From: Bordetella genomosp. 11
GTDB lineage: Bacteria; Pseudomonadota; Gammaproteobacteria; Burkholderiales; Burkholderiaceae_B
NCBI RefSeq assembly: GCF_002261215.1
Contig: NZ_NEVS01000004.1
Location: 1,860,001-1,924,000, forward strand
DNA length: 64,000 bases
Direction: 5' to 3'
Each line of letters starts with the position of its first letter. The first letter of the stretch is position 1. The notes beneath the pieces were generated by a model, which saw nothing but the letters and a program-made list of their open reading frames with translations, made no database searches and was not told the origin of the DNA. Below, piece after piece: positions 55,079-64,000 of the stretch. Made by a program: the position numbers and the translations under genes.

Positions 55079-55390
55079 AGTGATCAAGGATGACGCGCGG
55101 CAGCGTCGTTCGCAGGCGCGGCCGCCGGACGGGGAATAAAAGGATCCGTCCAACAGGTGAGGGATAACCCGATTTTATACGTTTTTGTTGATAAAGGTTC
55201 TCAACTGAGGCGGTTTTGCCTCGTTTATCGAGACAGATTCGTTGTAAGCAAATAACCCCGGCGCGAAAATTCCGGGCGGCATATGCCTTGCAGGCATGTC
55301 GCTCCCTGGTCAGACCCACGTGCCACCCCGGCCAGGCGTGCCGCCCTGGCCGGCCTGGCCGCCCCCGGGCCAGGCATGGCGGCTGTCCCG
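55079..55390. other. Intergenic region of 312 bp between fpr and a Bug receptor gene
   Basis: No gene is supported. An A/T-rich stretch at 55165-55260 probably carries the fpr promoter: minus-strand TATAAA (55179-55174) with TTGAGA (55204-55199), but the spacer is 19 bp. A hairpin GAGGC-GGTTTT-GCCTC lies at 55207-55222 and GTTGA/TCAAC arms at 55187-55205. The part at 55320-55380 is a run of GGCC-rich imperfect repeats after the Bug gene, a possible stem-loop. Confidence 0.5.
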
Positions 55391-56383
55391 CTATTCCGGC
55401 TTGATGCCGCCTCGCTGTATGACGCCCTGCCACTTGGCGATATCGGCGGCGATGCGGGCGGCGAATTCGGCGGGCGTGCTGCCGACCGGCTGGAATCCCA
55501 ATGATGCGAGCTTGTCGTGCAGCGCGCCCTCGCGGGCGGCGGACGATATCGTGCCGCCCAGCTTATCGATCACCGGTGCGGGAACGCCGGCCGGGGCCAC
55601 CAGGCCGAACAGCGGCGCGGTATCCACGTTGGGATAGCCGGCCTCGGCCATCGTCGGGACGTCCGGGAGCGAGGGCACGCGCGCGGGGCTGGTGACGGCA
55701 ATGGCGCGCAGGCGCCCCGCCTTAATGTGCTCCAGCAGCGTGGGCACCGTCGCGAAAGCGAACTGTATCTGGCCGCCCAGTAGATCCGTGAAAACCGTAC
55801 CGCCGCCGCGGTAAGGCACATGGACGATCCTGATCCCCGCCTGCTGGCGCAGCTGCTCCCCCGCCAGGTGCGGCGCGCTTCCCACGCCGGCGGAGCCGAA
55901 CGACAGCGCGCCCGGCTCCGCCTTGGCCAAGGCCACGAACGATGCCATGTCCGTCGCCTTCACCGAAGGATGGACCACCATGACGAAGGGCGCCGTCGCC
56001 AGCAGCGAGATGGGGGCGAAATCCTTCAACGTATCGTATTGAAGGCGGCTGCCGAGCAGGCCGGGATTGATGACGAACGCGGTATCCACCATGCCGATGG
56101 TATAGCCGTCCGCGGGCGCGGTCGCCACCGCCCGCGTTCCGATCACGGTGCCGCCGCCGCTGCGGTTTTCGACGATGAAGGACTGGCCATATGCCTTGGT
56201 GTAGACCTCCGCCGCGAAACGGCCCAGCGTATCCGTGGCCGCTCCCGGCGGGTAAGGCACGAACATGCGCACGGGTTTGTCGGGATACGCGATGCCCTGG
56301 GCGCGGCCGGCCCGGGGCGCCAGCGTACCGGCCAGCATCAGCGCACCGCCGGTGGCGACAAAACGTCTGCGTGAACCATTCAT
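55391..56383 (-). CDS. Bug/TctC-family periplasmic receptor in the enolase-superfamily operon
   Basis: This 330-residue Bug receptor begins GSRRRFVATGGALMLAGTLAPRAGRAQ, a signal with an RRRF core that is twin-arginine-like. The signature is FVPYPPGAATDTLGRFAAEVY. GGAGACAGG precedes the start. It lies 45 bp after an enolase-superfamily gene on the same strand and probably binds that enzyme's acid substrate. Confidence 0.87.
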   Translation of the reverse strand: MNGSRRRFVATGGALMLAGTLAPRAGRAQGIAYPDKPVRMFVPYPPGAATDTLGRFAAEVYTKAYGQSFIVENRSGGGTVIGTRAVATAPADGYTIGMVDTAFVINPGLLGSRLQYDTLKDFAPISLLATAPFVMVVHPSVKATDMASFVALAKAEPGALSFGSAGVGSAPHLAGEQLRQQAGIRIVHVPYRGGGTVFTDLLGGQIQFAFATVPTLLEHIKAGRLRAIAVTSPARVPSLPDVPTMAEAGYPNVDTAPLFGLVAPAGVPAPVIDKLGGTISSAAREGALHDKLASLGFQPVGSTPAEFAARIAADIAKWQGVIQRGGIKPE

Positions 56384-56428
56384 TTTCCTGTCTCCTGTCG
56401 TCTGTTGTTATCCGCCCGGCGGTGCTCA

Positions 56429-57523
56429 TCATGCAAAGCGTGCCGCGGCCAGTTCCGCCTCCGGGTCCGCGCCCAATCCCGGTCCATCCGGCACATCGAT
56501 CCAGCCGCGCGAAACCGGCACCGTCGCGCCATACGGGACATGGCCCAGCTCCACGTAGAGCCGTTCCAGCGAGGCCTCGGCGGCCTGTGCGGCCAGCAGG
56601 TGCAGGCTGGCCAGGTATCCCGGCCCGAAGAAGGCCACCTGCGGCGCGCAGGCCACCGGGCCATCCTCGCATTGCCGCGACAGCGCCCATGCCGCGCTCA
56701 GGCCCAGCTTGATGACGCTGGGTTGCACGTAGCGGGACGACGCGCGTGCGATCAAGGCCGACAGTTCGACGGCGCTGCTGGCGTTTTCGCCCACCGCCAG
56801 CGGCACGGGGCTGGACGCGCTCAAGCGCGCGAGCGCGTCGTGGTCCTCCGGCGGCCAAAGGGGCTCTTCGATCCAGAAGGGCTCATGCTCGGCCATCGCG
56901 GCAATCGCGGCCGGCGCCTCGACGGGCAGCCACGCGCAGTTGGTATCGACCATCACCGGCACGCCCCGGCCGGCGGCCCGGCGCGCGGCCTTGACCGCAT
57001 CGGGCGTGCGCTCGTGCAGTTTGATTTCGGTATAGCCCTCTTGCAGCGCACGCGTCACCACGCGGTCGAGGAGACCCGCATCGCCGTAGTACTGCAGCAG
57101 CGACGCATAGGCGCGGACCCGCGAACGCCGCCTGCCGCCCAGTAGCTGGTGAACCGGCACGCGCTCGCGCTTGCCGCGCAGATCCCACAACGCGATATCC
57201 AGCCCCGCGATCGCATGCACCACCGGGCCGGAGCGGCCCAGGTTGTGCAGGGTGCGTTGCATCGCCGGTATCAGCGCCTGGTCGGCCGCGTCCTTGCCCC
57301 GGGCCAGCGGTTCGACCAGGGTCTCGAAAACCGCCACGATGGCGCGCGGCTCCACGCAATAGGATTCGCCCCAGCCGACCGTCCCGTCGGCGGTCTGCAC
57401 GCGCACCAGCGCGCTGTCCAGCCGGTCGCGCGGACGGCCCGCGAACAATGGCGGCGCGGTCCAGTGGTGAAACGGCAGGCGCATGGGAATGCACTGCACG
57501 GAGACGATGTCGTTGGCTGCCAT
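56429..57523 (-). CDS. Enolase-superfamily (mandelate racemase-like) acid sugar enzyme
   Basis: This 364-residue enzyme has the MR/MLE barrel: metal ligands Asp in MVDTNCAW, Glu in WIEEPLWPPED and Glu in AVGENASS. Family members take a proton next to a carboxylate. The usual K-x-K base motif reads KLH (EIKLHER), so the second lysine is His. It is the first gene of a two-gene operon with a Bug receptor and is divergent from a LysR gene 79 bp away. The substrate is probably an acid sugar; racemase or dehydratase cannot be told apart. Confidence 0.85.
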   Translation of the reverse strand: MAANDIVSVQCIPMRLPFHHWTAPPLFAGRPRDRLDSALVRVQTADGTVGWGESYCVEPRAIVAVFETLVEPLARGKDAADQALIPAMQRTLHNLGRSGPVVHAIAGLDIALWDLRGKRERVPVHQLLGGRRRSRVRAYASLLQYYGDAGLLDRVVTRALQEGYTEIKLHERTPDAVKAARRAAGRGVPVMVDTNCAWLPVEAPAAIAAMAEHEPFWIEEPLWPPEDHDALARLSASSPVPLAVGENASSAVELSALIARASSRYVQPSVIKLGLSAAWALSRQCEDGPVACAPQVAFFGPGYLASLHLLAAQAAEASLERLYVELGHVPYGATVPVSRGWIDVPDGPGLGADPEAELAAARFA

Positions 57524-57602
57524 ATTCGGTCGGGTTGCGTGAAGGCCGCCAGTCTCCCAGCCGTGCAGCGCATGGTCAAATAGATAGATTGTCTGCCTTC
57601 AT

Positions 57603-58550
57603 ATGAAATCCGTATGGTGCCTTCCCTATGATCCCTATCGTGTCCTGCCCATGGTGAACCGCCGCGAACTGGCCCTGCTGCGCGCGATGTACCAGCACGA
57701 GACCGTGACGGCCGCCGCCGCGTCGGTCAACATGACGCAACCGGCCGCCAGCGCCCTGCTGCGCGGATTGGAAATCCGTCTGGGCTTCGCCCTGTTCAGC
57801 CGCGAGAACCGCCGGCTGCACCTGACGAGCCAGGGACGCGCCCTGCTGCCGGAAGTGCTCAATGCGCTGGCCGGTATCGAATCCGTGGACCGTCTGGCAC
57901 GCGACATCCGCCATGGATCCGCCTCGCGCCTGGCAATCGGCGCGGTGGCGATCGCGGCCTCCAGCCTGTTTCCGGCGGCGCTGGCCCGGCTGCGCCACAC
58001 GCATCCCGACGTCGCGGTCACGGTGCGATCCGGCACCGCGCTGGAAATCATCGACATGGCGGTGGACCACCGCATCGACCTGGGGATCATCGTCGGTTCG
58101 TCCCAGGATGCGCGCGTGGAAATGTGCACGCTCAGCAGTTTGAACTTGTTCTGCATCATGCGGCCGGAACATCCCTATGCGTCGCGGCGGCGCCTGGCCT
58201 TGAGCGAAGTGGCGCGGGAACAGCCGATCGTACTGGGCGCGGCGCTTCCCGCCGGCCGCGCCACCGCCCGCGCGCTCGAGGCATTGGGCATGGCCCACCT
58301 ACCCAGCGTCGAAGTTATGCAATCTTCCGCCGCCTGCGCGCTGGTCGCGTCCGGCGTCGGCATCGGGATCGTGGAAAGCCTGGGCGCGGTCTACGCGCGG
58401 CGCCAGGGGCTGGTCGCGCGTAGCGTGATGCCTGTCGACGACCTGATCCTGGCCCTGGTTTGGCCACGCCAGCGCGGCATGAGCCAACCGGCCAGCGACA
58501 TGAAGGCCTGTCTGATGGAGGAGGCGCGCCTGCTGCGCCTGGACAAATAG
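57603..58550 (+). CDS. LysR-family regulator divergent from the enolase-superfamily operon
   Basis: This 315-residue LTTR has the helix-turn-helix LALLRAMYQHETVTAAAASVNMTQPAASALLRGLEIRLG and an effector domain from about residue 105. ATG 57603 is used, but ATG 57651 (MVNRREL) fits the usual LTTR N-terminus better; neither has a strong SD. It probably controls the divergent enzyme and Bug genes. Confidence 0.85.
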   Translation: MKSVWCLPYDPYRVLPMVNRRELALLRAMYQHETVTAAAASVNMTQPAASALLRGLEIRLGFALFSRENRRLHLTSQGRALLPEVLNALAGIESVDRLARDIRHGSASRLAIGAVAIAASSLFPAALARLRHTHPDVAVTVRSGTALEIIDMAVDHRIDLGIIVGSSQDARVEMCTLSSLNLFCIMRPEHPYASRRRLALSEVAREQPIVLGAALPAGRATARALEALGMAHLPSVEVMQSSAACALVASGVGIGIVESLGAVYARRQGLVARSVMPVDDLILALVWPRQRGMSQPASDMKACLMEEARLLRLDK

Positions 58551-58699
58551 CCGCGATATCGCCATCCCTTCGCCGGGCCTCCGGTCGCGCCCCCGGTCCC
58601 GTATCCGTGCTTTTCGCCCTTTGGCGCTTCCGCCCGACACCTCCCGGCCGCCGCCGCTTTGGCAAACACTGCCTCTTCCTTAGGGCTCCTTACATTAAG

Positions 58700-58728
58700 T
58701 TGAATAAACCCCGGAATCTTGGTATCTT
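58700..58728 (+). promoter_or_regulatory. Sigma-70-like promoter of the iron ABC transporter
   Basis: TTGAAT (58700-58705) and TATCTT (58723-58728) are separated by exactly 17 bp. The predicted start near 58735 lies just before a Fur-box-like sequence. Confidence 0.55.
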
Positions 58729-58742
58729 CCCCGTCCTCTGAC

Positions 58743-58757
58743 TGAGAATAATTTTCG
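58743..58757. promoter_or_regulatory. Fur-box-like 7-1-7 site upstream of fbpA
   Basis: TGAGAAT-A-ATTTTCG fits the 7-1-7 Fur pattern TGATAAT-N-ATTATCA, with both halves close. It lies directly after the predicted -10 and 58 bp before the fbpA start, where Fe-Fur would block transcription. Confidence 0.6.
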
Positions 58758-58814
58758 TTAACAGTCTTCCGGACGCGGCGCGGGCGATCCGGCGGGCGAC
58801 GTCCGGAGCTGACC

Positions 58815-59858
58815 ATGAAATTCCAACGCCATACCCTGTCCTCCCTGTTCGGCGCGTTGTGCCTCGCCGCCGCCACGTACGCCGGCCCGGCGGTCGCCGC
58901 CGATGAAGTCACGCTGTACACCACCCGCGAGCCCAAGCTGATACAGCCGCTGCTGGACGCCTATACCAAGGAAAGCGGCGTCAAGGTCAATACCGTCTTC
59001 GTCAAGGACGGCCTGCTGGAGCGGGTCAAGGCAGAAGGCGACAAATCGCCCGCGGACGTCCTGATGACGGTGGACATCGGCAATCTGCTCGACCTGGTGG
59101 ACGGCGGCGTGACGCAGGCGACGCCGTCGAAGACGCTGGAATCCGTGGTGCCGGCCAACCTGCGCGGCGCGGGCGGCAGCTGGTATGCGCTGTCCCTGCG
59201 CGACCGCGTGCTGTACGTGGAAAAGGACCTGCCGCTGACCAGCTTCCACTACGAAGACCTGGCCGACCCCAAGTGGAAAGGCAAGGTGTGCATCCGTTCC
59301 GGCCAGCACCCCTACAACACCGGCCTGATCGCCGCGATGATCGCCCATGACGGCGCCGAAGCCACCGAAAACTGGCTGCGCGGCGTCAAGGCCAACCTGG
59401 CGCGCAAGGCCGCCGGGGGCGACCGCGATGTGGCGCGCGACATCCTGGGCGGCATCTGCGATATCGGCCTGGCCAACGCCTACTACGTCGGCCACATGAA
59501 GAATGCCCAACCCGGTACGGACGCGCGCAAGTGGGGCGACGCCATCAAGGTCGTGCGGCCCACCTTCGCCAAGGCCAAGGACGGCGGCACGCACGTCAAC
59601 ATCAGCGGCGCCGCCGTGGCCCGGCACGCGCCGCACAAGGCACAAGCGGTCAAGTTGCTGGAGTACCTGGTATCGGCGCCGGCCCAGGCCCTTTATGCGC
59701 AGGCCAATTACGAGTATCCCGTGCGCGAAGGCGTCAAGCTGGATCCCGTCGTGGCCAGCTTCGGTCCGCTGAAGGTCGATGCCCTGTCGGTGGCGGACAT
59801 CGCCAAGTATCGCAAGCAGGCCAGCGAGCTGGTCGACAAGGTGGGCTTCGATAACTGA
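58815..59858 (+). CDS. fbpA: Fe(3+) ABC transporter, periplasmic iron-binding protein
   Basis: This 347-residue protein has a Sec signal (residues 1-29) and the ferric-binding protein fold, with EVTLYTTREPKLIQPLLDAYTK at the start. Iron-ligating tyrosines Y223-Y224 occur in ANAYYVGHM, as in FbpA/FutA. GGAG precedes the ATG. It heads fbpABC, with stop/start overlap TGATG to the permease gene, and a Fur-like site lies upstream. Confidence 0.9.
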   Translation: MKFQRHTLSSLFGALCLAAATYAGPAVAADEVTLYTTREPKLIQPLLDAYTKESGVKVNTVFVKDGLLERVKAEGDKSPADVLMTVDIGNLLDLVDGGVTQATPSKTLESVVPANLRGAGGSWYALSLRDRVLYVEKDLPLTSFHYEDLADPKWKGKVCIRSGQHPYNTGLIAAMIAHDGAEATENWLRGVKANLARKAAGGDRDVARDILGGICDIGLANAYYVGHMKNAQPGTDARKWGDAIKVVRPTFAKAKDGGTHVNISGAAVARHAPHKAQAVKLLEYLVSAPAQALYAQANYEYPVREGVKLDPVVASFGPLKVDALSVADIAKYRKQASELVDKVGFDN

Positions 59859-61525
59859 TGGCCTGGTTCTGGGGCGCGTTGCTGATCGCGCTGGTCGTTT
59901 GCGCCCCGCTGGTGGCGCTGGGGTGGCAGGCGCTGGGCGCCGACGTCGGCCATTGGTCGCACCTGGCGCAATATGTCCTGCCGCAGGCCGCGGCGAATAC
60001 GGGAATCCTGCTGCTGGGCGTGGGCGCGGTGACGGCCGTGCTGGGTACCGGCAGCGCCTGGCTGGTCAGCGCCTATGAATTCCGCGGGCGCCGCGTGCTG
60101 AGCTGGGCGCTGCTGCTCCCGCTGGCGGTGCCCACCTATATCGTCGCCTTCGCCTACCTGGATCTGCTGCATCCGCTCGGCCCGGTGCAGGGCGCCATCC
60201 GCGCGCTGCTGGGCTACGACAGCCCGCGGCAGTTCCGCCTGCCCGATCTGCGCTCCCTGCCGGGCGCCATTTTCGTCCTGGGCTGCGCGCTCTATCCCTA
60301 TGTCTACCTGACGACGCGGGCCATGTTCATGACGCAGGCGGCCAATGTGCTGGAAGCGGCCCGCACGCTGGGCGCGGGCCGCCTGGCGGCCTTCTGGCGT
60401 GTCGCCCTGCCCCTGGCGCGGCCCGCCATCGCGGTCGGCCTGAGCCTGGCCTTGCTCGAAACCCTGAACGACATCGGCGCGTCCGAATTCCTGGGTGTGC
60501 AGACCTTGACGGTGTCGGTCTATACCACCTGGGTGACACGGTCGGACCTGGCCTCGGCGGCGCAGATCGCCTTGTCCATGCTCGCGATCGTGGTGGTCCT
60601 GATCGTGCTGGAACGGCACGGACGCCGGCGCCAGCGCTACGCGGCCGCCCAGCGCATGCGGCCGATGCAGCGGCTGCGGCTGCGTGGCTGGCGCGCGGCC
60701 CTCGCGGCCACGCTGGGCGCCGTGCCGGTCACACTCGGCTTTTTGGCACCCGCCCTTTACCTGCTGTGGGAAACGCAGAAACGCCTGCACCTGGTCGGCG
60801 GTATCTCGCGGCAACTGGCGGCGGCGGCCGGCAACACGGTGGCGATCGCCGCCGCGGCAACCGCGATCACGCTGGCCTGCGGCATGGTGGTGGCCTGGGC
60901 GGCCCGCGCCACGCGCGACAGCGGCGGACACCGGTTGACGCGGCTTTTCGCGCGCATGGCCGGATTGGGCTACGCGGTGCCCGGCACCGTGCTGGCGATC
61001 GGCCTGCTGACGCCCCTGGCGCTGTTCGATCGCGCCTTATCGGCAACGCTGGGCACCGGCGGCCTGGTATTGATGGGATCGGCCGCTGCCCTGGTATGCG
61101 CCTATGCGATCCGTTTCCTGGCCATCGCTTCCGGCGCCCTGGAAGCGGGACTGGCACGCATCCCGCCCTCGCTGGAACAGGCGGCGCGCCTGCTCGGCGA
61201 AAGCCCGGGCGGAACGCTACGGCGCGTGCACCTGCCGCTGCTGCGTCCCGCCATGGCAGCGGCCGCCCTGCTGGTATTCGTCGATGCCATGAAAGAACTG
61301 CCGGCCACGCTACTGCTGCGGCCCATGAACTTCGACACCCTCGCCACCTGGCTGTACGGCGAAGCCGCGCGCGGCACCTACGAGGAAGGCGCGGTGGCCG
61401 CGTTGGCCATCGTCGCGGCCGGCCTGCTTCCCGTGATTCTATTGGCGCGCGGCCAGGAACATACGTCCGTCCCGCGCGCGAGCCGATCGCGCGATCGCGC
61501 AATGCCGCAAGGCACCCCATCATGA
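59858..61525 (+). CDS. fbpB: Fe(3+) ABC transporter, fused two-domain permease
   Basis: This 555-residue inner-membrane permease has about 12 helices and two EAA loops: EAARTLGAGRLAAFWRVALP and EQAARLLGESPGGTLRRVHLP. Duplicated permease domains are normal for FbpB/SfuB. It is coupled on both sides by ATG overlaps with fbpA and fbpC. Confidence 0.9.
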   Translation: MAWFWGALLIALVVCAPLVALGWQALGADVGHWSHLAQYVLPQAAANTGILLLGVGAVTAVLGTGSAWLVSAYEFRGRRVLSWALLLPLAVPTYIVAFAYLDLLHPLGPVQGAIRALLGYDSPRQFRLPDLRSLPGAIFVLGCALYPYVYLTTRAMFMTQAANVLEAARTLGAGRLAAFWRVALPLARPAIAVGLSLALLETLNDIGASEFLGVQTLTVSVYTTWVTRSDLASAAQIALSMLAIVVVLIVLERHGRRRQRYAAAQRMRPMQRLRLRGWRAALAATLGAVPVTLGFLAPALYLLWETQKRLHLVGGISRQLAAAAGNTVAIAAAATAITLACGMVVAWAARATRDSGGHRLTRLFARMAGLGYAVPGTVLAIGLLTPLALFDRALSATLGTGGLVLMGSAAALVCAYAIRFLAIASGALEAGLARIPPSLEQAARLLGESPGGTLRRVHLPLLRPAMAAAALLVFVDAMKELPATLLLRPMNFDTLATWLYGEAARGTYEEGAVAALAIVAAGLLPVILLARGQEHTSVPRASRSRDRAMPQGTPS

Positions 61526-62307
61526 CCGCAACACTGGAATTGGATCACCTTGCCCTGGCCTACGATACGCCCCGCGGCCCCATACGCGCGGTCGACGATT
61601 TGTCGCTGACGCTGCCCGGCGGCCACATCGGCTGCCTGCTCGGCCCGTCGGGCTGCGGCAAAACCACCGTGCTGCGCGCCATCGCGGGGTTCGAACCGCC
61701 GGCCGGCGGCCGCATTCTGCTCGATGGCGTCGTGCTGTCCAGCACCACCCGGCACGTGGCGCCGGAGCGCCGGCGCGTGGGCATGATGTTCCAGGACTAT
61801 GCGCTGTTTCCCCACCTGACGGTGGGACGCAATGTCGGCTTCGGCCTGCGCCGCCAGCCGCGCGCCGAACGCGAGCGCCGTGTCGCCGAGATGCTGGAAC
61901 TCGTGGGACTGGCGCAGGCCGTCGACCGTTATCCGCACGAGCTTTCCGGCGGCCAGCAGCAGCGCGTCGCGCTGGCCCGCGCGCTGGCGCCGTCGCCGGA
62001 CCTGCTGCTGCTGGACGAGCCTTTTTCCAACCTCGACGCGGATGCGCGCGAACGCCTGGCATTCGAAGTGCGCGACATCCTGAAGCACACCGGGCACACG
62101 GCGGTGCTGGTCACGCACGACCAGGCGGAAGCCTTCGCCATCGCCGACCGCATCGGGGTAATGACCGAAGGCCGCGTGGCGCAGTGGGACACGCCCTACA
62201 ACCTGCGCCACCATCCCGCCACGCCTTTCGTCGCCGACTTCATCCGCCGGGAAGCGCTGGCGGAGCAGCGCGCGGCGGCCTATGCGCGCGGCGCGCGGCG
62301 CGCCTGA
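61522..62307 (+). CDS. fbpC: Fe(3+) ABC transporter, ATP-binding protein (short form)
   Basis: This 261-residue ATPase has Walker A GPSGCGKTT, signature LSGGQQQRVALARAL, Walker B LLLLDEPFSNLD and the His switch VTHDQAEA. Most FbpC proteins are about 350 residues with a C-terminal regulatory beta domain; here the protein ends after the helical region (RREALAEQRAAAYARGARRA). Either the regulatory domain is absent or the family member is short. The ATG overlaps the fbpB stop. Confidence 0.88.
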   Translation: MTATLELDHLALAYDTPRGPIRAVDDLSLTLPGGHIGCLLGPSGCGKTTVLRAIAGFEPPAGGRILLDGVVLSSTTRHVAPERRRVGMMFQDYALFPHLTVGRNVGFGLRRQPRAERERRVAEMLELVGLAQAVDRYPHELSGGQQQRVALARALAPSPDLLLLDEPFSNLDADARERLAFEVRDILKHTGHTAVLVTHDQAEAFAIADRIGVMTEGRVAQWDTPYNLRHHPATPFVADFIRREALAEQRAAAYARGARRA

Positions 62308-62424
62308 TCGCCGTAGCACACGGTCGCCTGCGTGCCATGCGTCGTTGTGGGCCGGGCCCCGGCGCTACGATGCCGCGCGTCCGCACACACAAGCCATGGG
62401 CTGCAAGGCGCGACGCGAACCAGC

Positions 62425-63351
62425 CTATCGCGGCGGGATCGGCGCCAGCGGTGCCCAGGCCGGCGCGGGAATGAATTCCGTGGTGTCCTCCGGCACGGTC
62501 TGGCCGAAGCGATTGCGTATCCAGTCCTCGCGCGCCTGCTCGATGCGATCGCGGCGGCTGGAGACGAAGTTCCACCACAGGTAGCGCGGACCGTCCAGCG
62601 GTTCGCCACCCAGCAAGGCCACCCGCGCCGCTGAAAGTCCCTTCAGCGTCACCGGCTTGCCCGGCGCGAATACCACCAGCCGCCCGGACTCGAAGCGCTG
62701 GCCGTCGATTTCCACCTCGCCGCGCGCCACGTAGGCCGCGCGCTCTTCATATTCCGCGTCCAGCTGCAGGCGCGCGCCCGCCTCCAGCGCGACATCGCCC
62801 AGGAACAGCGGCGACAGCGTGCGTATCGACGAAGTCTGTCCGAACAGGGAACCGGCGACGATCTGCGCGCGCACGCCCTCGCCTTCCATCACCGCCTGCG
62901 CATCGCGGCCGTAGTGCACGAAACCGGGATCGGTCTCTTCGTGGCTGGCCGGCAGCGCCACCCAGGACTGCAACCCCGCCAGCGGCTGCGGCTGCGCGCG
63001 GCTCTGCGCCGAGGAGCGTTCGGAATGCACGATGCCGCGCCCCGCGGTCATCCAGTTCACCTCGCCGGGCAGGATGGTGCGCACGGTGCCCACGCCGTCG
63101 CGATGCACGATCGCCCCTTCGTACAGGTAGGTCACCGTGGACAGACCGATATGCGGATGCGGCCGCACGTCGATGCCCGCGCCCGCCGGCAACATGGCCG
63201 GCCCCATCTCGTCCAGGAAGACGAAGGGCCCCACCGTGCGGCGCTCGCGCGAAGGCAAGGCGCGCCGCACCTCGAAATTGCCGATGTCGCTGGTGCGCGG
63301 TATCACCACGGATTCGATGGACGGGGGGAACTCGGGCATTAGCTGGGACAT
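62425..63351 (-). CDS. Pirin family protein
   Basis: This 308-residue bicupin has the pirin metal site region RPHPHIGLSTVTYLYEGAIVHRD and the following GEVNWMTAGRGIVHSE. Pirins bind iron through three His and one Glu; some are quercetinases, many act as redox-sensing cofactors. ATG 63351 gives the standard N-terminus. It lies about 100 bp downstream of a second pirin gene on the same strand and both may share a transcript. Confidence 0.88.
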   Translation of the reverse strand: MSQLMPEFPPSIESVVIPRTSDIGNFEVRRALPSRERRTVGPFVFLDEMGPAMLPAGAGIDVRPHPHIGLSTVTYLYEGAIVHRDGVGTVRTILPGEVNWMTAGRGIVHSERSSAQSRAQPQPLAGLQSWVALPASHEETDPGFVHYGRDAQAVMEGEGVRAQIVAGSLFGQTSSIRTLSPLFLGDVALEAGARLQLDAEYEERAAYVARGEVEIDGQRFESGRLVVFAPGKPVTLKGLSAARVALLGGEPLDGPRYLWWNFVSSRRDRIEQAREDWIRNRFGQTVPEDTTEFIPAPAWAPLAPIPPR

Positions 63352-63449
63352 GGCAGACTCCGGTAAGCGGTGCGGTGGCAAGGGCGAACAACGATGGGGG
63401 CGACGCGCCTGCCCCGCATCGGCGACGCGGAGCAGGCGCGACCGAGCGA

Positions 63450-64000
63450 TCACGGCAGGTCGAATACCAGGACTTCGGCGTCCTCGCCCTGTTCCAGGAC
63501 GATCTCGCTTTCATCCTCAACGGCCACCGCGTCGCCGGCCACCAGGGGTTTGCCGTTGGCGGTCACTTTGCCGCGGGCCACGTGGATCCAGGCGCGCCGG
63601 CCGTCCGCCAGCGTCAGGGTCGCACGTTCCTCGCCATCGAACAATCCCGCATACAAACGCGCGTCCTGGTGGATCAGGACCGAACCGTCCCGCGCATCCG
63701 GCGACGCCACCAGGCGCAGGCGCCCGCGCTTGTCGGCTTCCTCGAAGCGCTTTTCCTCGTAGCTGGGGTCGATGCCGGCCACGTTCGGTTCGATCCAGAT
63801 CTGCAGCAGGTGCGTGCCGTGATCGGGCTGCGGGTTGAACTCCGAATGCAACACGCCGCGCCCGGCGCTCATGCGCTGCACATCGCCCGGCCGGATGGTG
63901 GAACCGTTGCCCATGCTGTCCTTGTGCGCGACCGCGCCGTCCAGCACATAGGTGATGATTTCCATATCGCGATGGCCGTGGGTGCCGAAGCCGCGCCCGG
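63450..64000 (-). CDS. Pirin family protein, YhhW-like quercetinase type, truncated by window edge
   Basis: The C-terminal 183 or so residues of a pirin run to the window end. Upstream of M(63965) the frame stays open and reads [12 protein letters not shown], the metal-binding block that is usually FGTHPHRDMEI, so the gene continues beyond. [20 protein letters not shown] carries further ligands. This type includes E. coli YhhW (about 231 residues). Only the first 40-50 residues are missing. Confidence 0.85.
   Translation of the reverse strand, partial: GRGFGTHGHRDMEIITYVLDGAVAHKDSMGNGSTIRPGDVQRMSAGRGVLHSEFNPQPDHGTHLLQIWIEPNVAGIDPSYEEKRFEEADKRGRLRLVASPDARDGSVLIHQDARLYAGLFDGEERATLTLADGRRAWIHVARGKVTANGKPLVAGDAVAVEDESEIVLEQGEDAEVLVFDLP

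Noticed and set aside
55310..55385. Rho-independent terminator in the GGCC-rich repeats after the Bug gene
   Set aside because: Several GC stems can form, but no T-run follows on the minus strand, so termination is not supported.

Overview
The window is GC-rich, densely coded DNA typical of a soil or host-associated betaproteobacterium. The family mix points to Burkholderiales, most likely Alcaligenaceae of the Bordetella/Achromobacter type: three Bug/TctC-type periplasmic receptors, many LysR and IclR regulators, an OxyR with E. coli cysteine numbering, an FNR with an intact Cys cluster, and recG-oxyR adjacency. No rRNA, tRNA, CRISPR, IS element or prophage was seen. Both ends cut a gene: a proline-racemase-family protein at the left and a pirin at the right.

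Region 1 (about 0.7-23.6 kb) is a C2-sulfonate supercluster. It holds taurine import (tauABC) with a MocR-type tauR; a GMC flavoprotein dehydrogenase and an MHS-type permease divergent from an IclR regulator, best read as isethionate genes iseJ/iseU; pta and xsc on the minus strand; a probable taurine dehydrogenase pair tauXY; two adjacent IclR genes, the second being sauR; and sauSTU for sulfoacetate. Taurine, isethionate and sulfoacetate would all become sulfoacetaldehyde. Xsc cleaves this to acetyl phosphate and sulfite, and Pta makes acetyl-CoA. A cobS-cobT pair sits inside the block without any other cobalamin gene. Operator-like repeats sharing CCGAAAAACG lie in front of both xsc and sauR/sauS, and a TauR-box-like direct repeat precedes tauA.

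Region 2 (23.6-43.2 kb) is mixed catabolism and housekeeping. It contains an IlvD/Edd dehydratase-RraA-Bug receptor operon with a clear promoter/operator and divergent GntR, an AI-2E-family membrane protein, a TPR plus ATP-grasp-like protein, FNR, a DksA-like protein, MarR, nitronate monooxygenase, LysR, an iron-type alcohol dehydrogenase, an aconitase X large/small pair whose small subunit carries four perfect 36-bp repeats, AMP nucleosidase, a branched-chain amino acid-type binding protein and a small serine hydrolase.

Region 3 (43.3-50.2 kb) holds an unrecognised helical protein of about 1,100 residues with tyrosine motifs at its C-terminus that resemble phosphorylation sites of secreted effectors, followed by the minus-strand genes ridA-recG-oxyR.

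Region 4 (50.2-64 kb) holds two regulator-plus-catabolic-gene-plus-Bug-receptor modules (an AtuA-like pair and an enolase-superfamily enzyme), ferredoxin-NADP reductase, an FbpABC-type iron importer behind a Fur-box-like site, and two pirins.

All functional names rest on reading motifs and gene order by eye; no database search was run.
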